Of a DNA stretch of 36,427 nucleotides, positions 28,074 through 35,960 are shown in pieces. The stretch is from Woeseiaceae bacterium (GTDB taxonomy: Bacteria; Pseudomonadota; Gammaproteobacteria; Steroidobacterales; Woeseiaceae): contig JASJCQ010000025.1 in NCBI GenBank assembly GCA_030065915.1, positions 1 to 36,427 on the forward strand. The letters are read 5' to 3'. The position numbers and the translations under genes were made by a program. The notes beneath the pieces were generated by a model. That model worked only from the letters and a program-made list of their open reading frames with translations, was not told the DNA's origin and did not search any database. Within the stretch, counting starts at the first letter, position 1. The number at the start of each line of letters is the position of its first letter.

Positions 28074-28724
28074 ATGAAAGTTGATTTTGCACGACAGCAA
28101 ATGGTCGAGCAGCAGGTGCGCGCCTGGGATGTGCTGGACCAGCACGTTCTCGACGTCCTGTCAGAGACACCGCGAGAACGGTTCGCACCAGCCGAATACC
28201 GCGATCTCGCCTTCGCCGATACGGAGATACCGATCGGTCACGGAGAGAAGATGATGACACCGACGCACGAGGGGCGGATGATCCAGGCGCTGACCCTGTC
28301 ACCGGATGATCGCGTACTGGAAGTCGGCACGGGCAGCGGCTTCGTAACGGCCTGTCTCGCGCAATTGTCACAGTCGGTCGTTAGCATCGATATCTATTCG
28401 GACTTTATCGAAGCAGCGAAAGACAAGCTTGAGCAAACCGGCATTGACAACGTAGAACTTGTGACGATGGACGCGATGCTCGAGTTGCCGGACGGCCCTT
28501 TCGACGCCATTGCGGTCACGGGCTCGGTCGAAAAATTCGATCCCCGGTTTGTTGATGCGCTCGCGCCAGGCGGCCGCCTGTTCATTGTCGTCGGAGAGTC
28601 GCCGGCGATGGAGGCCAGGCTGGTCACCCGCTCGACGGAGCACGAGTGGGAAAGCGAGTGTGTTTTTGAAACCGACCTGAAGCCGCTGGTGAATGGCGCG
28701 TTGCCTCCGCAGTTTGCGTTTTGA
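28074..28724 (+). CDS. Protein-L-isoaspartate O-methyltransferase family protein
   Basis: This 216-residue SAM-dependent methyltransferase belongs to the PCMT family: MVEQQVRAWDVLDQHVLDVL at the N terminus, GHGEKMMTPTHEGRMIQAL in place of the usual substrate segment, and motif I VLEVGTGSGFVTACLAQL. The region after motif I includes VTGSVEKFDPRFVDALAPGGRLFIVVG. This variant, found next to rhodanese and tolC in gammaproteobacteria, differs from housekeeping Pcm, so repair of isoaspartate is not certain. It heads a plus-strand run with the rhodanese gene 70 bp on. Confidence 0.85.
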   Translation: MKVDFARQQMVEQQVRAWDVLDQHVLDVLSETPRERFAPAEYRDLAFADTEIPIGHGEKMMTPTHEGRMIQALTLSPDDRVLEVGTGSGFVTACLAQLSQSVVSIDIYSDFIEAAKDKLEQTGIDNVELVTMDAMLELPDGPFDAIAVTGSVEKFDPRFVDALAPGGRLFIVVGESPAMEARLVTRSTEHEWESECVFETDLKPLVNGALPPQFAF

Positions 28725-28794
28725 CGTCAGCGATCAGGCAAGCGCGCGAAACCACTTCCGCGTTTGCAGCATCTAAGTAATGTAAGGGATCATT

Positions 28795-29127
28795 GTGAGT
28801 AATCGAGCCTTTCTGGACATGACGCCGCACGAGTTTGTCCAAAAGCGGGAATCCGGCGAACTTTGGCAGCTTTTGGACGTCCGAGAGCCATGGGAGATCG
28901 AAATCGCATCGGTTGAGGACAGCCTGACAATTCCAATGGCGGAAATGCCGCGTCGCATTGCTGAACTGGATCTGCAGGCACCCATTGCCGTCCTGTGTCA
29001 CGGTGGTTTTCGCAGCGCCAGCGTCGCAGCATGGCTGTCCGAAAATGGAGCCGATAGGGTCGCCAATATTTCGGGCGGAATAGACGCCTGGGCAATGACC
29101 GTAGATCGAACGCTAAGTCGCTATTGA
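28795..29127 (+). CDS. Rhodanese-like domain protein
   Basis: This 110-residue single-domain protein has the rhodanese signatures LLDVREPWEIEIASVE and the active-site loop VLCHGGFRSASVA with Cys68, followed by NISGGIDAWA. Such proteins carry sulfane sulfur; the acceptor here is unknown. The start is GTG with a good AAGGG ribosome binding site. It lies between the PCM-like gene and tolC. Confidence 0.92.
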   Translation: MSNRAFLDMTPHEFVQKRESGELWQLLDVREPWEIEIASVEDSLTIPMAEMPRRIAELDLQAPIAVLCHGGFRSASVAAWLSENGADRVANISGGIDAWAMTVDRTLSRY

Positions 29128-29188
29128 CTGATTTAGTGATATAGTTAACTATAACACCTTGAAGCCTGCCACGCAGAAAGTGAAAAGT

Positions 29189-30613
29189 ATGAAAAAACAA
29201 AAACTTGCGCTAATTTTCCTGGCGAGTGCGATCGTGCCCGGAGCTGTAAACGCCGAATCGTTACTGGAAATTTATCAGCAGGCGCTTCAGAGCGACCCCC
29301 TGATTCATGAGGCGGAGGCCCGACGGCTTGCAGCCCTGGAGGCCGCGCCGCAGGCACGCGGGGCCCTGTTCCCGCAAATCAATGCCAGTGGCGACTGGAC
29401 GACCTCGGAATCGAGTGGCACCAGCGTCGACGCTGATGCCAGCGGCACCTTCGGCACCTTCTCGTCAGAATCCGATTCAGACACGACACAGTGGCAGGTT
29501 TCTCTACGCCAGACGCTGTTCCGCTGGGACCAGATTGTCGGGCTGCGACGTGCCGACAAGATCGTCGCTAAAGCAGAGGCCGATCGCGAAGCGGCGCAGC
29601 AAGATCTCATCGTCCGCGTCACGCAGCGCTACTTCGACGTGCTCGCAGCAGAAGACAGGCTGCGCGCCATCAATGCCGACAAGCAGGCGATCGCGAGGCA
29701 GCTCGAGCAGGCGAAGCAGCGTTTCGATGTCGGCCTGATCGCAATCACCGACGTCCAGGAATCGCAGGCGGCCTTTGACCAGGCGGTTGCTGACGAGATC
29801 GGTGCGAAGCGCTCGCTGGCGACGGCTCGGGAGTTCCTTCGAGAGATAACCGGTAGCTATGTCAGTGAGCTGTCGGCGCCGAAGGCAGACCTGCCGCTAA
29901 ACACGCCGGTGCCGGCCTCCGAGAAGGAATGGGTAGACCTGGCGATGACACAGAACCTCGCGCTGGTCGCAGCACGTCTCGACGAGCAACTGGCCCGGGA
30001 CCAGATTTCGCTGCAGAAGAACGGCCATTATCCAAGCATCGACCTGGTCGTATCGACCGGCAGTCGAGATTCGGAATCAGACCGCAGCATCAACGGTGGC
30101 CCGTTTCTCCAAGCCGACAGCGACGGCGACAGTGACAGCATTGGCATCCAGGTGACTGTGCCATTATTCGCGGGCGGACAAACGAGCTCTCGTGTGCGCC
30201 AGGCTGTGTACGAACACAGGGCGGAGCGTGAGCAGCTGCAGCGAGTAACCCGTGAAACGGAGCGGCAGGCGCGAGACGCCTACCTGGGCGTGCTGTCAGA
30301 AATCAGTCGAGTGAAGGCGCTGGAACAGGCCGTGGCATCGAGCCGTACGGCCCTGGAAGCCACGGAAGCCGGTTTCGAGGTCGGTACGCGTACGATTGTC
30401 GACGTGCTGAATTCGCAGTTCGCGCTGTACCAGTCGATCACGAACTACTACCAGGCTCGCTACGACTACATCCTGAACACGATGCGACTTCGCCAGGCGG
30501 CGGGCAACCTGCAGGTACAGGACCTGGAGCGGCTCGATCGCTGGCTGGAGGCTCGCAAGACGCCGGAACAGGAATTCGCGGAAGCGGCGGAGGCGGAAGC
30601 CGATCAGCCCTGA
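29189..30613 (+). CDS. tolC: TolC-family outer-membrane channel protein
   Basis: This 474-residue protein has a signal peptide (MKKQKLALIFLASAIVPGAVNA) and two outer-membrane efflux repeats. The first opens LLEIYQQALQSDPLIHEAEARR, and each contains the coiled-coil pattern, for example QLEQAKQRFDVGLIAITDVQ and ATEAGFEVGTRTIVDVLNSQ. It should trimerise as the exit duct for type I secretion and RND efflux. The frame is open from a TTG at 29159, but the signal peptide fixes this ATG. A glycine/serine/aspartate-rich insertion (about residues 82-105) lies in the first repeat. The 3' end overlaps waaA, on the other strand, by ten bases. Confidence 0.95.
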   Translation: MKKQKLALIFLASAIVPGAVNAESLLEIYQQALQSDPLIHEAEARRLAALEAAPQARGALFPQINASGDWTTSESSGTSVDADASGTFGTFSSESDSDTTQWQVSLRQTLFRWDQIVGLRRADKIVAKAEADREAAQQDLIVRVTQRYFDVLAAEDRLRAINADKQAIARQLEQAKQRFDVGLIAITDVQESQAAFDQAVADEIGAKRSLATAREFLREITGSYVSELSAPKADLPLNTPVPASEKEWVDLAMTQNLALVAARLDEQLARDQISLQKNGHYPSIDLVVSTGSRDSESDRSINGGPFLQADSDGDSDSIGIQVTVPLFAGGQTSSRVRQAVYEHRAEREQLQRVTRETERQARDAYLGVLSEISRVKALEQAVASSRTALEATEAGFEVGTRTIVDVLNSQFALYQSITNYYQARYDYILNTMRLRQAAGNLQVQDLERLDRWLEARKTPEQEFAEAAEAEADQP

Positions 30614-31872
30614 TCCTCGATCAGCGGAGTAACAACTTCCAGGAGCTGTGACAGAGAACCGCGGTTTCGCGCAACGATGTCCTTGGCTTTCTCGCCGAGA
30701 TCGCCGGCGAGCCCCGGGTCCTGGATCAATTCACTGATCGTGCCTGCAAGCTCGTCAACGTCCTGCACCAATCGGCAGGCTGAGTTGGAAATAAACAGCT
30801 CGGCGATGTCCGGCGCATTGAAATAGTGCGGTCCGAAAACGATCGGCAGGCCCATCGCGCTGGGCTCCAGGAGGTTGTGACCGCCGATAGGCACGAGGCT
30901 GCCAGCGACGAAGGCAATATCGGACGCACCGTAGAACATCATCATTTCGCCCATCGTGTTGCCGAGGAACACATGATCGGTGCTTTCACAGGGCCGGTGC
31001 GCTGTCCGCGACACATGCGACAGGTGATTCCTGCGTATCAGCTCGGCGACCTGGGCGAAACGCTCTGGATGACGCGGAACCAGCAGTAGGAGGACATCGG
31101 GATGCGTGTTAAGCAGCGATTTGTGGGCATCGAGCACGAGTTGCTCCTCCCCCTCGTGTGTACTGGCCGCTATCCACACCGGACGATCACCGAACGTCCT
31201 GCGGCGGAAGTCGGCGCCCTTTTCCCGGATCCCTGGTTCCAGCTCGATATCGAACTTGATGTTTCCCGTTACCCGGGTTCGGTCGGCGTTGGCTCCCAAC
31301 GAAATGAAACGCTCCGCGTCCGTCCGGCTCTGGGCTGCGATGAAGATCCCGTGCGACAGCGTCTCGCGCAGCAATGGCAGCAGTCGCCGGTAGCTCTTGA
31401 CCGAGCGCGATGAAATCCTGGCGCTGACCAGAACCAACGGAATCTTTCTGACTCCGCAACCCTCGTAGAGATTCGGCCAGATCTCAGTTTCGAGAATCAG
31501 GGCGATTTTCGGATCCACGCTGCGGAAGAAGCGATTCACCGCAAAGGGCGTCTCGAACGGAATATACGAATGGTGGATCCTGTCGCCGAACACCCTCTTT
31601 GCACGCGCCGCGCCGGTGGGCGTCACCGTCGTCACCAGCAAGGGGCGATCCGGGAAACGCTGCAGCAAGGCCTTGATCAATGGTTCCGCAGCAACGACTT
31701 CGCCAACAGACACCGCGTGAATCCAGAGGCTCTTTTCGAGATTCGGATATGAGAAACCGAAGCGCTGGCCGATCTTCTGTCGGTACGACGGATTGCCGAT
31801 CGCACGCACCAGCCAGTACGCCGTAAACGGCAAGTACATCAGGTAGGCCATCAGGTTGTAGAAAAGTCGCAA
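30604..31872 (-). CDS. waaA: 3-deoxy-D-manno-octulosonic acid transferase
   Basis: This 422-residue inner-membrane GT-B enzyme adds Kdo to lipid A precursor using CMP-Kdo. An N-terminal membrane anchor (about residues 4-25) precedes RQKIGQRFGF and IHAVSVGEVVAAEPLI, which holds the catalytic Glu. ILETEIWPNLY and ITSRS-like VSARISSRSVKSY follow. The C-terminal domain has WIAASTHEGEEQLVL, LLLVPRHPERF and SLVPIGGHNLLEPSAMGLP. All family landmarks are intact. It lies 13 bp after hldE, so LPS core genes form one operon. It converges on tolC with a ten-base overlap. Confidence 0.97.
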   Translation of the reverse strand: MRLFYNLMAYLMYLPFTAYWLVRAIGNPSYRQKIGQRFGFSYPNLEKSLWIHAVSVGEVVAAEPLIKALLQRFPDRPLLVTTVTPTGAARAKRVFGDRIHHSYIPFETPFAVNRFFRSVDPKIALILETEIWPNLYEGCGVRKIPLVLVSARISSRSVKSYRRLLPLLRETLSHGIFIAAQSRTDAERFISLGANADRTRVTGNIKFDIELEPGIREKGADFRRRTFGDRPVWIAASTHEGEEQLVLDAHKSLLNTHPDVLLLLVPRHPERFAQVAELIRRNHLSHVSRTAHRPCESTDHVFLGNTMGEMMMFYGASDIAFVAGSLVPIGGHNLLEPSAMGLPIVFGPHYFNAPDIAELFISNSACRLVQDVDELAGTISELIQDPGLAGDLGEKAKDIVARNRGSLSQLLEVVTPLIEDQG

Positions 31873-31885
31873 GGGCGAGCTCGTG

Positions 31886-33304
31886 CTACTGCTTCAGGCG
31901 GTCGATGATCCGCGTCGTGGAGTGTCCGTCCCGAAACGACAGCACCCTGACTTCTCCGCCATTCTCGAGAACGGCCTTGCCGCCGACGATTTCGTCGGCT
32001 TTGTAGTCGCCACCCTTGACCAGGACATCCGGCAGGACGGCATCGATCAATTCCGCCGGCGTATCTTCCGAGAACGCCACAACGTAGTCGACGGCCGCGA
32101 GTCCGGCCAGCACGAGCATACGGTCCGCCAACGCATTGACCGGTCGGCCCTCGCCTTTGAGCCGTGTAACGGACGCATCGTCATTGACGGCCACGACCAG
32201 CCGATCACCGAGACTCTTGGCCTCCTCGAGGTAGGCCACATGACCGGCGTGAATGATGTCGAAGCAGCCGTTGGTCATGACCACGCGCTCGTTTCTCGAG
32301 CGCGCTTCGTCGACCAACACCTTCAGCTCGTCCCGCTGCACGAGGCCCCGGCCACCCTGTCCGCGACGATGCAGCGCCGCCTGTATCTCGCCGGGCGTCG
32401 CCGTTGCGGCACCGATCTTCCTGACAACAATGCCCGCCGCGATGTTCGACAGGCCGGCGGCCGATGCCAGCCCTTCACCAGCCGCGAGTGCGCCGGCCAG
32501 TGTCGCGATAACCGTATCACCGGCGCCGGTGACGTCGTAGACTTCGCGCGCCTCAGTCGACAGGAACAGCGGGTCGTTGCCGCGCTCCAGTAACAGCATA
32601 CCCTTCTCGCTTCGCGTGATTAGAAGCGCATCGAGGGATAGCTCGTCGATCATCGCAAGGCCCTTCCGGACCAGCTCCTCTTCGGTCTCGCAGTCTCCCG
32701 CCACAGCCTCGAATTCGCCCTGGTTCGGCGTAATCAATGACGCCCCCGTGTAGCGCGTAAAGTCTCTGCCCTTGGGGTCGACGAACACGGGTACGGACGC
32801 CGCTCTGCAGGCGTCAATCATCGCCCTGACGTCGGCGAGAGCGCCCTTACCGTAGTCCGACAGGATAACGGCGCCGGCGCCGTCCAGGGACTCTGCCAAC
32901 ATCTCGGCTATCGCACCATCGTCAACGGCTCGGGCGTCCTCCTCGTCAAGCCGAATCAACTGCTGGCCTCTCGACTGCACCCTCGTCTTCGTGATCGTGG
33001 GTCGATCCGGCGTGATGTGAAACTCGCAGTCGATTCCTCGCGCCGACAGGCCATGCCTCAGAGTATTTCCGGCAGCATCCTCTCCGACGGCCCCGAGCAG
33101 TCTTGTGTTGGCGCCGAGGGACGCGAGATTGACGGCAACGTTGGCCGCGCCGCCCGGCCGGTCGTCGGTGTCCCGTACGTGAACGACCGGCACCGGCGCC
33201 TCCGGCGATATTCGACCGGTGGCACCGAACAGGTACTTGTCCAGCATGACGTCCCCCGCAACGATGACGCGGGCGCTTGAGAAGTCGGGGATCGATTGAG
33301 TCAC
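31886..33304 (-). CDS. hldE: Bifunctional heptose-7-phosphate kinase / ADP-heptose synthase
   Basis: This 472-residue enzyme carries two steps of ADP-heptose synthesis for the LPS inner core. The N-terminal ribokinase-like domain has VIVAGDVMLDKYLFG, RPGGAANVAVNLASLGA and the catalytic VTGAGDTVIATLAGALAAGEG. The C-terminal nucleotidyltransferase domain has TNGCFDIIHAGHVAYLEEA with the HxGH motif and GGDYKADEIVG. Both halves are complete. The start is GTG with no ribosome binding site; TAGATT lies six bases before it. It is followed 13 bp later by waaA. Confidence 0.97.
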   Translation of the reverse strand: MTQSIPDFSSARVIVAGDVMLDKYLFGATGRISPEAPVPVVHVRDTDDRPGGAANVAVNLASLGANTRLLGAVGEDAAGNTLRHGLSARGIDCEFHITPDRPTITKTRVQSRGQQLIRLDEEDARAVDDGAIAEMLAESLDGAGAVILSDYGKGALADVRAMIDACRAASVPVFVDPKGRDFTRYTGASLITPNQGEFEAVAGDCETEEELVRKGLAMIDELSLDALLITRSEKGMLLLERGNDPLFLSTEAREVYDVTGAGDTVIATLAGALAAGEGLASAAGLSNIAAGIVVRKIGAATATPGEIQAALHRRGQGGRGLVQRDELKVLVDEARSRNERVVMTNGCFDIIHAGHVAYLEEAKSLGDRLVVAVNDDASVTRLKGEGRPVNALADRMLVLAGLAAVDYVVAFSEDTPAELIDAVLPDVLVKGGDYKADEIVGGKAVLENGGEVRVLSFRDGHSTTRIIDRLKQ

Positions 33305-33427
33305 AGGCGGAATCTACCACGGATGCGGGGCGAGACGGGAGCTTGCGTAAGCCCCGGCAACCATGCCTTGATTGTCACGCCCGGCGACGCCATGGTGAGA
33401 GCCCCCCGCAACCTGCGCGAAGCGTCT

Positions 33428-33883
33428 ATGACCGGCCCTGTCGAACTCCGCTACCGTCCTTCGTCGAGATTATTGATTCTCGATCCTGCCAACCGCGTAC
33501 TGTTGCTCAACTTCCGTTTCACGACGACTTCCGGGCATCTGAAGGTTTTCTGGGCGACGCCCGGCGGCGGCCTGGAGGGCGATGAGACTTTTGAACAGGC
33601 CGCCATGCGCGAACTCATCGAAGAGACGGGCATTGCCGCGCCCATCGGTCCGCAGGTCGCTCAGCGTGACAGCATCTACGAACTGCCTGACGGGGAGACC
33701 GTTCGCGCCGATGAGCGGTTTTTCCTTGTCCGGACGGAGCGAACAGTAGTCAGTAACCAGAGTCAGTCCGCGCTTGAACAACGAGTCATCATCGCGCACC
33801 GATGGTGGACGGCAAGTGACATCTCGAACAGTACTGAGTTGATCTACCCGCAGGACCTCGCCGGCATCCTTGGCAGCTTGTGA
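33428..33883 (+). CDS. Nudix hydrolase
   Basis: This 151-residue protein contains a full Nudix box from Gly47 to Ile69: G-x5-E53-x7-R61-E-L-I-E-E-T-G-I. It should cleave a nucleoside diphosphate linked to another group; the substrate is not predictable. The frame is open upstream to 33296 but overlaps hldE there; the start MTGPVELRYRPSSRLLI is consistent with the fold. It is divergent from hldE, 123 bp apart. Trp-rich HRWWTASDISN near the end is typical of the family. Confidence 0.9.
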   Translation: MTGPVELRYRPSSRLLILDPANRVLLLNFRFTTTSGHLKVFWATPGGGLEGDETFEQAAMRELIEETGIAAPIGPQVAQRDSIYELPDGETVRADERFFLVRTERTVVSNQSQSALEQRVIIAHRWWTASDISNSTELIYPQDLAGILGSL

Positions 33884-34198
33884 GACTAGCCAGCAGAGCT
33901 CCGCAGTTTGAGAACGGCATCGATCCATACTATCTTGGTCGACGGATACGCTAATTCGAACCAACAACAATGAATCCAGGGGGGATTCGCTAAAAGGGGA
34001 CAGTCCTTGTTGGTCTGAGCGCGCAAACAGCAACGGACCAGGTAAGTCCGACGCGCGTAACGGACTGCTTTCCAAGGATCTTCGTTCTTTTGAACACTGG
34101 CTGGCGGAACTGGATTTCGCATTGCGCTGTTCGCGCGATACATAGGCGGATGTTGTCGGCCCGCGGACTGAAACATAACCGACGTACAGGATTCGATC
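33884..34198. other. 315-bp stretch without a supported gene
   Basis: One plus-strand frame stays open for 77 codons (33912-34142) but has no ATG, GTG or TTG start and no recognisable domain. A GGGGACAGTCC (33996-34006), containing the near-palindrome GGACAGTCC, resembles the core of REP-type repeats I associate with tyrosine REP transposases, but only one copy is seen. The stretch may be a decayed gene. I see no terminator with a T-run. Confidence 0.4.
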
Positions 34199-34621
34199 AT
34201 GACCACACCCTATCGCGGCAGCTGCCTGTGCGGAGCGATCCGCTTCGAGGTCGATGAGTTTTTGCCTGAATCGGCGCACTGCCATTGCTCGATGTGCCGG
34301 AAATTTCATGGCGCCGAGTACGCCACATACGCGTCAATCAAAGAACCGCACTTTCGCTGGACGGCGGGCGAGGACGCACTGCAAAGCTACGTTGCCGAGA
34401 ACGGGACGACCCGGCAATTCTGCCGCCATTGCGGTTCCAGCCTGACGTTTTCCAGCCCGCGCGCATCGTCGGATGAGGTTGAGATCGCCCTGGCGACTGT
34501 GGATGACGACGTACCCATTCGGCCGAACGCGCACATATTCCTGAACTACGCCGCCAACTGGACGGTCATCGACGACGAGTTGCAGTGTTTCGGCGAGGGG
34601 CGGCGCAAAGACGTACAGTAG
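34199..34621 (+). CDS. GFA (glutathione-dependent formaldehyde-activating)-like protein
   Basis: This 140-residue zinc protein of the GFA/CENP-V family has the conserved cysteine set: C9 and C11 in GSCLCGAIRFEV, C28, C30 and C33 in HCHCSMCRKFHG, and C75 and C78 in FCRHCGSSL. The late NAHIFLNYAANW is also typical. Founding members bind glutathione and speed S-hydroxymethylglutathione formation, but most are uncharacterised, so a formaldehyde role is not claimed. Its ATG follows the 315-bp gap; upstream AGGATTCGATC offers an AGGA ribosome binding site. Confidence 0.92.
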   Translation: MTTPYRGSCLCGAIRFEVDEFLPESAHCHCSMCRKFHGAEYATYASIKEPHFRWTAGEDALQSYVAENGTTRQFCRHCGSSLTFSSPRASSDEVEIALATVDDDVPIRPNAHIFLNYAANWTVIDDELQCFGEGRRKDVQ

Positions 34622-34622
34622 T

Positions 34623-34664
34623 CGAACTCAGCATGGCCGGCCTTCGCGGAAGCCTTAGAGTTCG
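34623..34664 (+). repeat. Hairpin between GFA gene and small membrane-protein gene
   Basis: CGAACTC (34623-34629) pairs with GAGTTCG (34658-34664), with an inner stem GGC-TTC/GAA-GCC. It starts directly after the GFA stop codon. It has no T-run and may mark an mRNA end by processing rather than intrinsic termination. Confidence 0.45.
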
Positions 34665-34694
34665 CAACCTGTCCGAGCAGTTAAGGAGATAGAT

Positions 34695-34862
34695 ATGAGC
34701 AGAAAGAGTATCAGCGGGCTTGTCGGCATCGTAGTCGGCGGTGCGTGGCTGGCCAACAACTACAAATACTTCGACGAGCAGGGTTTCGTCGCGATCGGCA
34801 TGCCGTTGCTGATCCTTGTTGTCGGCATCGTTTTCTTCATCCAGGGAAGAAAGTCATCCTGA
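34695..34862 (+). CDS. 55-residue membrane protein
   Basis: A strong AAGGAG ribosome binding site lies seven bases before this ATG, and the short frame codes for MSRKSISGLVGIVVGG, a polar middle NNYKYFDEQG, then a clear membrane helix AIGMPLLILVVGIVFFIQG and a basic tail GRKSS. The first part (about 6-20) may form a second helix. No known family is recognised. It follows the GFA gene by 73 bp. The ribosome binding site, codon use and helix make it a credible gene. Confidence 0.75.
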   Translation: MSRKSISGLVGIVVGGAWLANNYKYFDEQGFVAIGMPLLILVVGIVFFIQGRKSS

Positions 34863-34914
34863 TGATGCGTAGGCCCAAGGACCCGAGATACATTCGACCG
34901 ACGACGAGATTGGT

Positions 34915-35823
34915 CTAAACGCGGGCCTCCGCCGACGATATGAATCGTTTGATCAGTGCGGCAGTCTGCCTGGGCCGTTCGACCATCGGGATGTGGCCGG
35001 TCTTCTCCATCACGACGGTCGAACAGTTGCGCAGCGCTTCCTGGAAGATCACCGCGTTGTCGACATGCAATACCTTGTCCTCTGCACCCCAGATCACCAG
35101 CGCCTGTGCCTCAATGTTTTCGAGACTTGATGTCAGGTCTGCGCTGGCGAGCGAGTCCTCGTAGGCTTTCTTGTTGGTGCTGCGTCTTGCCGCCATCTTT
35201 TCGACCAGCACATCCAGCAGGAAGCCCGGCACGAAGGGCGGATCAGACATGGTCAGCGACATCATGTTCGCGTAGTCCCCCCTGGTGACGATATCCAACA
35301 TCGGGTTTAACCCCGTATTCTTCGCGAGCTCGTCGACATAACTCGGTCTGGCGATCGCCCCGTAGCTGTCGATAAGAGTCAGGGATAACAAGGCCTCCGG
35401 AGCCAACTCGGCGAGATGCGCCGCCACGGCTCCTCCCATTGAGCTGCCAACAATGTGACTGCGCCGAATGTCCAGCGCATCAAGCAGGTTCAGTATGCGG
35501 AGCGCTTGCGCTTTGGCGCCAAGGTCCAGCGAATCATCGCAGGTGTTGTCACCGTGACCGGCCAGGTCCGGGATGACCAGAGAGAAATCGTCGGTCATGT
35601 AGCGCGACATGTGAAGCCAGGTGTCCTTGTCGGCTCCGAGACCATGGATCAACGTGACCGGCGGCGGTCGTGTGTCGAATCGATCAGTGTTCGAGAGAAA
35701 AGCGATGTCTCCACCATCGACCGTTATCCAGTCTAAACGCAATTCAGCGCGCCGTCGAAGCGACCGTATGATCGCTTCGAACACGCGTCGTTTCGGCTCC
35801 ATCCAGCGTGAGACAGCTGCCAT
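34915..35823 (-). CDS. Alpha/beta hydrolase
   Basis: This 302-residue protein has an alpha/beta-hydrolase fold: LIHGLGADKDTW (oxyanion HG), PDLAGHGDN, nucleophile elbow GSSMGG with Ser128, the acid in LVIWGAEDKVLH and the base in KTGHIPMVERP. Cap-domain residues lie between about 155 and 235. It resembles esterases and C-C hydrolases of the MhpC/lipase type; substrate unknown. GGAGG precedes the ATG. It follows the partial dehydrogenase gene on the same strand, 137 bp apart. Confidence 0.9.
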   Translation of the reverse strand: MAAVSRWMEPKRRVFEAIIRSLRRRAELRLDWITVDGGDIAFLSNTDRFDTRPPPVTLIHGLGADKDTWLHMSRYMTDDFSLVIPDLAGHGDNTCDDSLDLGAKAQALRILNLLDALDIRRSHIVGSSMGGAVAAHLAELAPEALLSLTLIDSYGAIARPSYVDELAKNTGLNPMLDIVTRGDYANMMSLTMSDPPFVPGFLLDVLVEKMAARRSTNKKAYEDSLASADLTSSLENIEAQALVIWGAEDKVLHVDNAVIFQEALRNCSTVVMEKTGHIPMVERPRQTAALIKRFISSAEARV

Positions 35824-35960
35824 TGAATAATCCCTCCAGCGTTCGACCCAGTGCCGACGCCCGATCTCGGACTTGCTCGGGAGCTCATGGTTCCCGGGAC
35901 CTCTATACTCGGACGAACCCGACGTAGAAGGCGATGGCCGTGCGCTTCCCGGACAGCGTT

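Noticed and set aside
33470..34309. A 279-codon minus-strand open frame
   Set aside because: It is antisense to the Nudix and GFA genes and shows no domain pattern.
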